Shown here one piece after another: positions 1 through 5,844 of a DNA stretch of 9,011 nt; position 1 is the stretch's first letter; each line of letters starts with the position of its first letter. The DNA is from Pedosphaera sp. (lineage in GTDB: Bacteria > Verrucomicrobiota > Verrucomicrobiia > Limisphaerales > Pedosphaeraceae). The notes beneath the pieces were generated by a model. That model did not search any database and had not been told where the DNA came from. It saw only the letters and a program-made list of their open reading frames with translations. The position numbers were made by a program, and so were the translations under genes. Where the stretch lies: contig JAQGOT010000326.1 in assembly GCA_028293465.1 (NCBI GenBank), positions 1 to 9,011 on the forward strand, given 5' to 3'.

Positions 1-393
1 GTCCTGCGACGAACTGGATTGGCCAGTCTCTATACCGTGCATCCGAGCGCAGATCTGGGCGGGCCGTATGGATTTTTCAGCGGGGCCTTGGATGAGGTGG
101 GAGTTTACGGCCGAGCGCTGACGGGGGTGGAAATCCAATCCATTTGCAATGCCGGCCGCGCCGGGCTCTGCAAGGGTGCCGGGTTCAGCGCCCTGCCACA
201 AATGAACGGCAAGCAGATCCAATTGACGCTGAGCGGCCGCACGGGCAGTAATTTCCGTATCGAGGCCTCCAGCAATTTGTCCGAATGGTCGCCTTTGGTG
301 GTGTTGTCAAATCAACTGGGCATCGTGCAATTTATTGATGCCGCGGCGACGAACTTTTCCCAACGTTTCTATAGGGCAACTCCGCTACCTTAG
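1..393 (+). CDS. LamG-domain surface/secreted protein, C-terminal fragment (5' end outside window)
   Basis: The frame is open from the left edge to a TAG at 391-393, so this is the tail of a larger protein; an internal TTG at 19 is not a credible start. Nucleotides 76-150 encode F-S-G-A-L-D-E-V-G-V-Y-G-R-A-L followed by a Glu-Ile-Gln helix, the typical last strand of a LamG/concanavalin-A-like jelly-roll, and then the N-A-G-R-A-G-L-C tail usual after it. Nucleotides 205-390 encode a second short beta-rich module (F-R-I-E-A-S-S-N-L, W, then F-I-D-A-A-A and R-F-Y-R), which I associate from memory with the C-termini of secreted Verrucomicrobia proteins. Such proteins are generally exported and may bind polysaccharide; the substrate cannot be told. 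The first 25 or so codons do not look like LamG in this frame, whereas frame 3 does (see findings), so a frameshift is possible. The domain call is fairly secure, the function is not. Confidence 0.72.
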   Translation, partial: VLRRTGLASLYTVHPSADLGGPYGFFSGALDEVGVYGRALTGVEIQSICNAGRAGLCKGAGFSALPQMNGKQIQLTLSGRTGSNFRIEASSNLSEWSPLVVLSNQLGIVQFIDAAATNFSQRFYRATPLP

Positions 394-431
394 GCGGTCG
401 ATCGAGGACGCGGAAAGCTGACCGCCTCGAT
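392..431. terminator. Two overlapping inverted repeats after the LamG gene, weak terminator candidate
   Basis: AGGCGGTC (392-399) is the exact reverse complement of GACCGCCT (420-427), giving an 8-bp stem that starts within the stop codon. ATCGAGG (401-407) also pairs with CCTCGAT (425-431), so two mutually exclusive stems are possible. No T-run follows, so it does not meet the rule for an intrinsic terminator. It lies between the LamG gene and the aldo/keto reductase and could be Rho-associated, a processing structure, or chance. Confidence 0.25.
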
Positions 432-497
432 GAATCAGAATTTGCCAGCGGTGCATGCATGTGAGATGAATTCCCCGTTGCAAGCAGCACGCAAATC

Positions 498-1394
498 ATG
501 AAATACCGGAAACTCGGGAAGACGGGGTTGGACGTGTCGGTCATCGGCGTTGGCACCTGGCAATTTGGCGGTGAGTGGGGGCGTCAATATCAGCAGGCCG
601 AGGTTGATGCCATTCTCGACAAAGCCGCGGAGCAGGGGATCAATTTGATCGATACGGCGGAGTGCTATGGGGATCACACGTCGGAGGGTTTGATTGGAGA
701 TTACCTGTGGCGTCGGGATCGGGGCAGGTGGATTGTGGCGACCAAGTTCGGGCACCACTTTCATGGGTTTATGGATCGGACGTGGAATTCCTCGGTGGGC
801 GGAGTTCAGGAACAATTGGAGCGTTCTTTGCGCTCGTTGAAGGTGGAGGCGATTGACCTGTACCAGTTCCACTCCGGCTCGGACGAGGATTTTAGGCAAC
901 CGGCGTTGTGGGAAATGCTGGAGCGCCAGAAGCAGTTGGGGAAGATCAAACACCTCGGGATTTCGATTGCGTCCAAGGGTGGTCCAGTTCAGGCGCAGGA
1001 AGCCAGTCGGATGGGAGCGGAAGTGTTGCAGGTGGTTTACAATCGGCTGGAACGACGGGCGGAACAGGATTTCTTTCCGCACGCGCAAGCAGCCCGGTTT
1101 GGAATTTTGGCGCGGGTGCCTTTGGCGAGCGGGTTTCTCAGCGGCAAGTACGCGGGATTTAAATCTTTTCCAGCGAATGACGCACGCTCGACTTTTGACC
1201 AGGCCAAATTTCACCAATGGGTGGGCGAGGTGGAGGGAATCAAGAAAAGCGAGCTACCTGCCGGGGTGGCGATGTCGCAGTGGGCTTTGGCCTGGTGCTT
1301 GAAAAATCCAATCGTGAGCAGCGTGATTCCCGGCAGCAAAGATGTGACCCAGATGGAGGCCAACGCGCGGGCCGCGGAGCTCGATCTGGGTTGA
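498..1394 (+). CDS. Aldo/keto reductase, NADP(H)-dependent
   Basis: A 298-residue (beta/alpha)8-barrel oxidoreductase, probably cytosolic, that reduces a carbonyl compound or oxidises an alcohol with NADP(H). The family's catalytic tetrad is visible: Asp52 and Tyr57 (I-D-T-A-E-C-Y-G), Lys83 (A-T-K-F-G) and His125 (L-Y-Q-F-H). The N-terminus M-K-Y-R-K-L-G-K-T-G and the motif V-I-G-V-G-T-W fit the yeast beta-subunit/YhdN-like branch, and the cofactor-phosphate loop is near residues 277-291 (I-P-G-S-K, then Q-M-E-A-N). The ATG at 498 begins right at the conserved first strand and is preferred; no clear Shine-Dalgarno precedes it. The chain ends soon after the last cofactor helix, somewhat shorter than the usual 310-330 residues. 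The substrate cannot be predicted. It converges on the VanZ gene with a 16-bp gap, so the context gives no functional hint. Confidence 0.93.
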   Translation: MKYRKLGKTGLDVSVIGVGTWQFGGEWGRQYQQAEVDAILDKAAEQGINLIDTAECYGDHTSEGLIGDYLWRRDRGRWIVATKFGHHFHGFMDRTWNSSVGGVQEQLERSLRSLKVEAIDLYQFHSGSDEDFRQPALWEMLERQKQLGKIKHLGISIASKGGPVQAQEASRMGAEVLQVVYNRLERRAEQDFFPHAQAARFGILARVPLASGFLSGKYAGFKSFPANDARSTFDQAKFHQWVGEVEGIKKSELPAGVAMSQWALAWCLKNPIVSSVIPGSKDVTQMEANARAAELDLG

Positions 1395-1410
1395 GGAACG
1401 GTCGTGCGAG

Positions 1411-1920
1411 TTACCAAAATTTTCGCCAACGGCCGAGCAGCCAGAGCAGAATCAAGCCGACCACGGCGCCGGTGCTGTCGATCATGACGTCGCGAAGGCA
1501 ACCTTCGCGGGAGGGGACGAAGGTTTGATGGAGTTCGTCGGTCGCGGCGTAGAGGACGGCGACCCACAAGGCTTCGGCTGCCTCGGACCATCGCCAGGGA
1601 CGGGTGTCTTTCCACGCGGGTTTGCGCCGGGCGCACCACACGAGCAGAGCCAGCACGGCATACTCGCTCAGATGGGCGCACTTGCGTACGGCGAGGACGA
1701 CGTTGTTGGTGGCGGCGGCGGACAGGTTCGGAAAGAGCCAGTGCAGGAGCGGGCCAATGATGCGCGACGAGTGTTGGAAGGAGGCGCCGTCACCCGAGGC
1801 GCTGAAAATCAGCACCATCCAGACGAAGACGGGCACCCAATAGAACACGAATAAACGCAAGTTGCGCACGGCGCATGAAAGCAGGGTTGCGGCGAGTTTC
1901 GCAACTTTAATCCAAATCAA
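1411..1920 (-). CDS. VanZ-family integral membrane protein
   Basis: Up to 169 residues with about four hydrophobic segments (roughly residues 23-40, 84-97, 117-127 and 146-163). Three VanZ-family blocks are present in order: F-S-A-S-G-D-G...F-Q-H-S-S-R (39-53), V-R-K-C-A-H-L-S-E-Y (78-87) and D-E-L-H-Q-T-F-V-P-S-R...D-V-M-I-D-S-T-G (128-151). VanZ is named from the Enterococcus vanA cluster, where it gives low-level teicoplanin resistance, but stand-alone VanZ-like proteins are widespread in bacteria and usually have no known role; resistance should not be assumed here. The start is uncertain. The longest reading begins at a TTG (1918-1920), and an in-frame GTG at 1867-1869 (residue 18) lies just before a short basic stretch and the first membrane helix, making a protein of about 152 residues. 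Neither has a good ribosome binding site, and a stop at 1969-1971 limits upstream extension. Confidence 0.9.
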   Translation of the reverse strand: MIWIKVAKLAATLLSCAVRNLRLFVFYWVPVFVWMVLIFSASGDGASFQHSSRIIGPLLHWLFPNLSAAATNNVVLAVRKCAHLSEYAVLALLVWCARRKPAWKDTRPWRWSEAAEALWVAVLYAATDELHQTFVPSREGCLRDVMIDSTGAVVGLILLWLLGRWRKFW

Positions 1921-1936
1921 ATTGCCAAGGACCGGC

Positions 1937-1951
1937 TTCTCTGGCAGAGAA
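1937..1951. promoter_or_regulatory. 15-bp perfect palindrome between divergent vanZ-like and pdxJ genes, operator-like
   Basis: TTCTCTG (1937-1943), a single central G (1944) and CAGAGAA (1945-1951) form two perfect 7-bp half-sites. It lies 17 bp upstream of the longest VanZ start and about 90 bp upstream of pdxJ, in the only divergent gap on this side of the window. The geometry suits a dimeric regulator or a small hairpin. No known operator consensus is recognised and no second copy was noticed, so this is structure only. Confidence 0.25.
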
Positions 1952-2041
1952 ATGCGCTTCGATGCATGTTAATCTATTCTTATCCCGGGGCTGGGATCAG
2001 ATAACGAACCATGCCACAAGCCGGATGAGAGTCAGGACCAG

Positions 2042-2782
2042 ATGTTGAAACTAGGTGTTAATATTGATCACGTTGCCACGGTGCGGGAAGCTCGGTATCG
2101 CGGACAGGGGCGGGGCGAGCCGGATCCGGTCGCCGCAGCTTTGGTTTGCGAAGCGGCGGGGGCGCATGGCATTACCGCGCATTTGCGGGAGGACCGACGT
2201 CATATCCAGGATCGTGATGTCTGGCGGTTGCGGGAGAGCATCAAGACCCGGTTGAACTTCGAGATGGCCAATGCACCGGAGATTGTGGCGATCGCGCTGA
2301 AATTAAAGCCGGAAATTGTGTGCCTCGTTCCTGAGCGACGACAGGAAGTCACGACGGAAGGCGGGCTGGATGCGGTGGGGAACCTTGAGGCGTTGACCGA
2401 GACGCGCAAACGCATGAACGATGCGGGGATCGAGGTGAGCCTGTTTATCGCGCCCGATCCCACGCAGGTGGAGGCTGCCGCCAGACTCGGCGCGCAGTTT
2501 ATCGAACTTCATACGGGCGCTTTCGCGGAGCATTTTGATCAGAAGCAGGCGCGAAACCAGGAACTGGAGCGGCTCGTTGCGGCGGCAAAGCAGGCGCACG
2601 GCCTCGGGCTCAAGGTCAATGCCGGGCATGGATTGAATTATCAAAACTTGCCGGTGCTGCACCTGGTGCCCCATTTGGTGGAACTGAACATCGGCCACAG
2701 CATCGTCAGTCGGGCCATCACCACCGGCTTGTCGGTTGCGGTGAAGGACATGCTCGCGCTGATGGAAACGTATCGGAACTGA
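2042..2782 (+). CDS. pdxJ: Pyridoxine 5'-phosphate synthase PdxJ
   Basis: A cytosolic enzyme of 246 residues, close to the E. coli length of 243, that condenses 1-deoxy-D-xylulose 5-phosphate with 3-amino-2-oxopropyl phosphate to pyridoxine 5'-phosphate, the last ring-forming step of DXP-dependent vitamin B6 synthesis. By alignment to E. coli PdxJ the key residues are present: Asn7 and His10 (L-G-V-N-I-D-H), His47, Arg49 and His54 (T-A-H-L-R-E-D-R-R-H), Glu74 (L-N-F-E-M-A), Glu155 (F-I-E-L-H-T-G), His196 (N-A-G-H-G-L) and the phosphate-binding N-I-G-H-S at 216-220. The ATG at 2042 has an AGGA (2034-2037) four bases upstream and starts exactly at the conserved first strand. acpS follows after 30 bp, the same order as in E. 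coli, which supports cotranscription. The DXP substrate is shared with the MEP pathway that uses IspD, encoded downstream. Confidence 0.98.
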   Translation: MLKLGVNIDHVATVREARYRGQGRGEPDPVAAALVCEAAGAHGITAHLREDRRHIQDRDVWRLRESIKTRLNFEMANAPEIVAIALKLKPEIVCLVPERRQEVTTEGGLDAVGNLEALTETRKRMNDAGIEVSLFIAPDPTQVEAAARLGAQFIELHTGAFAEHFDQKQARNQELERLVAAAKQAHGLGLKVNAGHGLNYQNLPVLHLVPHLVELNIGHSIVSRAITTGLSVAVKDMLALMETYRN

Positions 2783-2812
2783 TGGCCGGTTGGTGAAACT
2801 CAAAAGCGCAAC

Positions 2813-3193
2813 ATGATTTTAGGCATCGGCATCGATATCATCGAGGTCCACCGCATCCAAGCTTCGTATGAAAAGTTTGGCGAGCGTTTCTTGAACCGCA
2901 TCCTTCACCCGAACGAAATCGCGTACTGCCTTTCCCACAAAGCGCCGGGGCCGTTTCTGGCTGCGCGGTTCGCCGCCAAGGAAGCGATCTCCAAGGCTTT
3001 TGGCACCGGTATCGGTGCGCAGTTGGGGTGGCAGGATATGGAAGTGGTCCGGCGGGAATCCGGGGAGCCGTACGTCGTGCTCCACGGAGACGGACAAAAG
3101 CTTTTGGAACAGCGCGGTGCTCGCGTCGTCCTGATCAGCCTCAGTCATACCCAACAGCACGCGTCGGCGGTGGCGATTTTGGAGAGTGCTTAG
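2813..3193 (+). CDS. acpS: Holo-[acyl-carrier-protein] synthase AcpS
   Basis: A small (126 residues, normal family length) cytosolic phosphopantetheinyl transferase that moves 4'-phosphopantetheine from CoA to the serine of apo-ACP, making ACP active for fatty acid synthesis. The N-terminal I-L-G-I-G-I-D-I-I-E-V supplies Mg-binding Asp8, and R-F-A-A-K-E-A-I-S-K-A-F-G-T-G (52-66) supplies Glu57 and the signature lysines. S-L-S-H-T-Q-Q-H-A-S-A near residues 109-119 is the conserved C-terminal block. The ATG at 2813 leaves a 30-bp gap after pdxJ; there is no strong Shine-Dalgarno, so translational coupling is plausible. The gene ends 14 bp before the stop of the convergent cupin gene, without an obvious terminator between them. 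Confidence 0.97.
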   Translation: MILGIGIDIIEVHRIQASYEKFGERFLNRILHPNEIAYCLSHKAPGPFLAARFAAKEAISKAFGTGIGAQLGWQDMEVVRRESGEPYVVLHGDGQKLLEQRGARVVLISLSHTQQHASAVAILESA

Positions 3194-3207
3194 GAACTCT
3201 GTGCCGA

Positions 3208-3540
3208 TCAGGGTGCGACGGTGAGCGGGCCGTCGAAGGTCGTGAGACTGATCACTTCCGTCCGTGCCACGTGGGGGCCATGCCGTTCGCCGCGCGGAGC
3301 GAAGAAAAATGCGCCAGGCTGATAGGTGACGCCTGACTCCTCCCATTCACCGGAAAGGATGTAAACCGATTCGTTTGCGAGAGGGTGGACGTGCGCGGGG
3401 ACGGTCACGCCCGCGGCGAACTTGCGCAGGACGGTGACCCCGCCGGTCGTTTCGTTCTTGTGGAGGACGAGCAACTCGACACCGGCGTAAGGGCCGGGTT
3501 GCCATGTTTTATCTTTTTGCAGGGCGACGTAAGGAAACAT
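3208..3540 (-). CDS. Small single-domain cupin protein
   Basis: The ATG at 3538-3540 gives 110 residues. A TTG at 3550-3552 would add four residues, but the ATG is preferred because M-F-P-Y-V is a reasonable start and a GGA lies 8-10 bases upstream. The core is one cupin barrel. Motif 1 follows the G(X)5HXH(X)3-4E(X)6G pattern, with His50, His52 and Glu57 as metal ligands (P-A-H-V-H-P-L-A-N-E, then Y-I-L-S-G). Motif 2 is A-P-R-G-E-R-H with His87 as the fourth ligand. It resembles ChrR-like and other stand-alone cupins, which bind Fe, Mn, Zn or Ni and range from dioxygenases to sensors. No substrate or partner is indicated. It is convergent with acpS and divergent from the 499-residue protein, so it is probably its own transcription unit. 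Confidence 0.88.
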   Translation of the reverse strand: MFPYVALQKDKTWQPGPYAGVELLVLHKNETTGGVTVLRKFAAGVTVPAHVHPLANESVYILSGEWEESGVTYQPGAFFFAPRGERHGPHVARTEVISLTTFDGPLTVAP

Positions 3541-3646
3541 GGGTCTATCCAAGACCGGCGGTAGGAAATTGCAATGATAAACCCATTCCGATCGGCGCCG
3601 TTGGATTGAGCTTCCTTCCAGCGGAGCGAGCGTTTAAGGTGCGACC

Positions 3647-5146
3647 GTGCATCGGGTGCCGAGATTTATCGTGATCATGGGCGTTTTGCTGGCCATTCCA
3701 GCGTCGATATTGCTCATCCATCATTCTCGCAGCCGAGGAGCTCTAACGAGGTATAAGGCCGAATTGAAGGCAAAGGGAGCGAAGCTGACCTTCACGGAAC
3801 TGGAGATCCCTCCTTCGACAAACTTGGAGCAGGTCAGTTCCAGGGAGATTTTTGCCACCAACACTTTCCCGGCGCCGACCGTGATTCCCAGCGTGATGGA
3901 GATGGTGGCAGCGGGGCAAGCGCGGGTTGCCTGGCGGGGTAATTTGCATCTGGCACCTGGGACCGGGGCGAAGTCCGCGGGCCAAGTGGGTTGGGCCGAG
4001 TTGGAGAGCCAAAACGAAGGGTTTGCCTCGAAGCTGGAAAAATTCAGGGGGGCCTTGGAAGACCCGGCCCCGGATACAGGGTGGATGTACCAGCGGGCCA
4101 CGCTCCCTTGGAGGAGGCCGAAGTTTAATTTTGTTTCGGCCCGGGCGGTGGCGCAGGGCCTGCTGAGCATGGAGATTTGCGAATTACATCGGGGGAATCT
4201 CCCCGCGGCGGTTACGAATCTGCATGCGCTGGCGGGCATGGCGCAGTTGAATCGAAATGAGCTGACACTCGTCAGCCATATGATTCGGATCGCCATCAGC
4301 GATTTGGGATTGCGCGGAACTTGGGAGGCGTTGCAAGCGCCAAATTGGGATGATGAGCAACTGGCCAGGCTCCAGCGGGATTGGGAGCAGGTGAATTTGT
4401 TGGAGGCGATCGAACGAGGGTTTCTTGGGGAACGGGCTTTTGGCTCCGCGTTCATGGAGAAAGTTCGCAAGTCGCGAGGCCGGGAATTCAGCCGATTTTT
4501 TTCGTTCACTTCCATCGTTCCACCGAGCGGAGCAACGAAGACCAATATTGCCGTGCAGCGGTTGCTCCGAGATCAGATCGTCGCTACAGCTTATCGAGCC
4601 ACCAGCATGGACGAAGATGAACTGTTCTATCTGAGTCATGTGAGCAGACTGGTGGAGGCAACCGAATCCTTGAAAGCCAACCGGCCTTGGTCCGAGGTGG
4701 GCCCGGTGGTTTCGAATCTTTTCACCGAACTCGAAGTGAGCCTCAAAGACGTTTACCATCGCCGGTTCATGGTCAGCCAGATCTCGATCCCTAATTCCAT
4801 CAAAGCGATCAGGCGCGCGGTGCAGGTGGAAACTCTCCGCAGGTTGACCATTGTGGCCATCGCCCTGAAGCGGTTTGAACTCCGACATGGTCATGCGGCG
4901 CCGAGTCTGACCGCGCTCGTGCCTGAGTTTTTGTCCGAAGTGCCGGTGGACCTCATGAGCGCCAGGCCGCTTTGCTACCGGCCAAATGAAGCGGGAAGTT
5001 TTATTTTATATTCGGTCGGGGAGGATGGGAAGGACGATGGTGGGCAGTCGGGGAGTGATTTATGGTCCGGGCCGGATGCCGTATGGCCGAGCGCCGCAAG
5101 TGAGGAACCTCCGGCGACCGCAGCGAAGGCCATGGAAATTAGATAA
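3647..5146 (+). CDS. Uncharacterised membrane-anchored protein with pseudopilin-like C-terminal module
   Basis: A 499-residue protein I cannot assign to a named family. The GTG at 3647 is chosen because AAGG (3636-3639) sits seven bases upstream; an ATG at 3677 is the alternative but would cut into the membrane segment. Residues 7-25 are one hydrophobic helix after a basic start, so it is probably an inner-membrane protein with the bulk outside the cytoplasm. Residues about 30-400 are mostly helical with no motif I recognise. Residues about 405-485 resemble the C-terminal half of type II secretion pseudopilin GspG: a helix with R-H-G-H-A-A-P-S-L-T-A-L-V-P, then V-P-V-D, then L-Y-S-V-G-E-D-G-K-D-D-G-G (454-466) and D-A-V-W-P. 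The prepilin peptidase signature (G-F-T-L-I-E type) is absent at the N-terminus, so it is not itself a processed pilin. Function unknown. A hairpin overlaps its stop codon, and miaE follows after 50 bp. Confidence 0.82.
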   Translation: MHRVPRFIVIMGVLLAIPASILLIHHSRSRGALTRYKAELKAKGAKLTFTELEIPPSTNLEQVSSREIFATNTFPAPTVIPSVMEMVAAGQARVAWRGNLHLAPGTGAKSAGQVGWAELESQNEGFASKLEKFRGALEDPAPDTGWMYQRATLPWRRPKFNFVSARAVAQGLLSMEICELHRGNLPAAVTNLHALAGMAQLNRNELTLVSHMIRIAISDLGLRGTWEALQAPNWDDEQLARLQRDWEQVNLLEAIERGFLGERAFGSAFMEKVRKSRGREFSRFFSFTSIVPPSGATKTNIAVQRLLRDQIVATAYRATSMDEDELFYLSHVSRLVEATESLKANRPWSEVGPVVSNLFTELEVSLKDVYHRRFMVSQISIPNSIKAIRRAVQVETLRRLTIVAIALKRFELRHGHAAPSLTALVPEFLSEVPVDLMSARPLCYRPNEAGSFILYSVGEDGKDDGGQSGSDLWSGPDAVWPSAASEEPPATAAKAMEIR

Positions 5147-5164
5147 GCCGGTTTTTTCCGGCTT
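5145..5164. terminator. 7-bp inverted repeat with six-T loop overlapping a stop codon
   Basis: AAGCCGG (5145-5151), TTTTTT (5152-5157) and CCGGCTT (5158-5164) form a perfect 7-bp stem whose first two bases are the last two of the TAA at 5144-5146; a T-G wobble could add one more pair. The T-run is in the loop rather than after the 3' arm, so it is not a standard intrinsic terminator on either strand. It may still pause or protect the transcript end between the uncharacterised gene and miaE. Confidence 0.35.
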
Positions 5165-5196
5165 GCGGCTGGCGGCGGTCGCGTTAAGAGTCGTGT

Positions 5197-5769
5197 ATGC
5201 TAATGTTTCGAGAAAAGATTTCGCCGGAATGGTTGCCGAAGTTGCTGGCCAACTTGCCGGCGGTGTTGGTGGACCACGCCCACCTGGAACGCAAGGCAGC
5301 CACGACGGCCATGAATTTGGAGAAATACCGGGACCTGTATCACCGGGTGGAGGACCTTAACGCGATTGCGATCGAAGAATTGCAACATTTCCAACTGGTG
5401 CTGGCGCTCTTGAAGCGGCGCGGAATCCCGTTCGGCCAACCTTACCCAAGTCCCTATATCACCGGACTGATGCGTTCCGTCCGCAATGGCCAGCGCCATC
5501 AGGCGATTGACCATCTCCTTTCGTGCTCGCTGGTGGAAGGGCGCAGTTGCGAGAAGTTTCAATTCCTGGCAACGGGCTTGGCAAGCATTGACCCGGAGTT
5601 GGCGGAGTTTTATGGCAGCCTGGTCGAGTCCGAAGGCAACCATTACGCGACCTATCTGCTGATGGCAAAATCGATTGACGAGGCGGAGACGGATCGGCGT
5701 TTGGATTTTTATCTCGATCTGGATGCCAAGCTGATGCGCGAGCCGAATCCGCTACCGATGTTGCATTGA
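5197..5769 (+). CDS. miaE: MiaE-type tRNA-(ms2io6A37) hydroxylase
   Basis: A 190-residue ferritin-like diiron protein. In characterised bacteria MiaE hydroxylates the isopentenyl group of 2-methylthio-N6-isopentenyladenosine at position 37 of tRNAs reading U-starting codons, using O2. The diiron ligands are readable: Glu31 (D-H-A-H-L-E-R-K-A-A), Glu61 and His64 (E-E-L-Q-H-F), Glu114 (L-V-E-G-R-S-C-E-K-F) and Glu146 with His149 (E-S-E-G-N-H-Y). The middle segment L-V-L-A-L-L-K-R-R-G-I-P also matches the family. Two in-frame ATGs exist, at 5197 and 5203; the first has a weak AAGAG (5186-5190) upstream, and either is possible. miaA and miaB, whose products make its substrate, are not in this window. 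It lies 75 bp upstream of ispD, which supplies isoprenoid precursors; a pathway link to the isopentenyl donor is suggestive only. Confidence 0.92.
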   Translation: MLMFREKISPEWLPKLLANLPAVLVDHAHLERKAATTAMNLEKYRDLYHRVEDLNAIAIEELQHFQLVLALLKRRGIPFGQPYPSPYITGLMRSVRNGQRHQAIDHLLSCSLVEGRSCEKFQFLATGLASIDPELAEFYGSLVESEGNHYATYLLMAKSIDEAETDRRLDFYLDLDAKLMREPNPLPMLH

Positions 5770-5844
5770 ACGGGATGGTGGCCGCGCAAAGTCTTCCGAC
5801 AGTTTCACTCGACTACTGGCTGCGGACTCGGTAAACCAAACAGC

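Noticed and set aside
442..471. Possible promoter for the aldo/keto reductase: TTGCCA at 442-447
   Set aside because: No acceptable -10 hexamer is found at 16-18 bp spacing; a single -35-like hexamer is not enough. The same holds for TTGCCA at 1922-1927 before pdxJ.
435..1217. Long minus-strand open frame (260 codons) antisense to the aldo/keto reductase
   Set aside because: It lies opposite a clear catalytic-tetrad enzyme, has no recognisable motif, and its composition is what codon bias of the plus-strand gene would produce.
1918..1920. VanZ-like gene as an antibiotic resistance determinant
   Set aside because: There is no vanHAX-type cluster, and stand-alone VanZ-like proteins are common without any resistance role.
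3592..3600. CGGCGCCG palindrome in the gap between the cupin and the uncharacterised gene
   Set aside because: An 8-bp GC palindrome is expected often by chance in DNA of this composition, and nothing around it suggests a site.
3721..4545. Minus-strand open frame of 274 codons opposite the uncharacterised 499-residue protein
   Set aside because: The plus frame has a ribosome binding site, a membrane helix and a recognisable C-terminal module; the minus frame has no family features.
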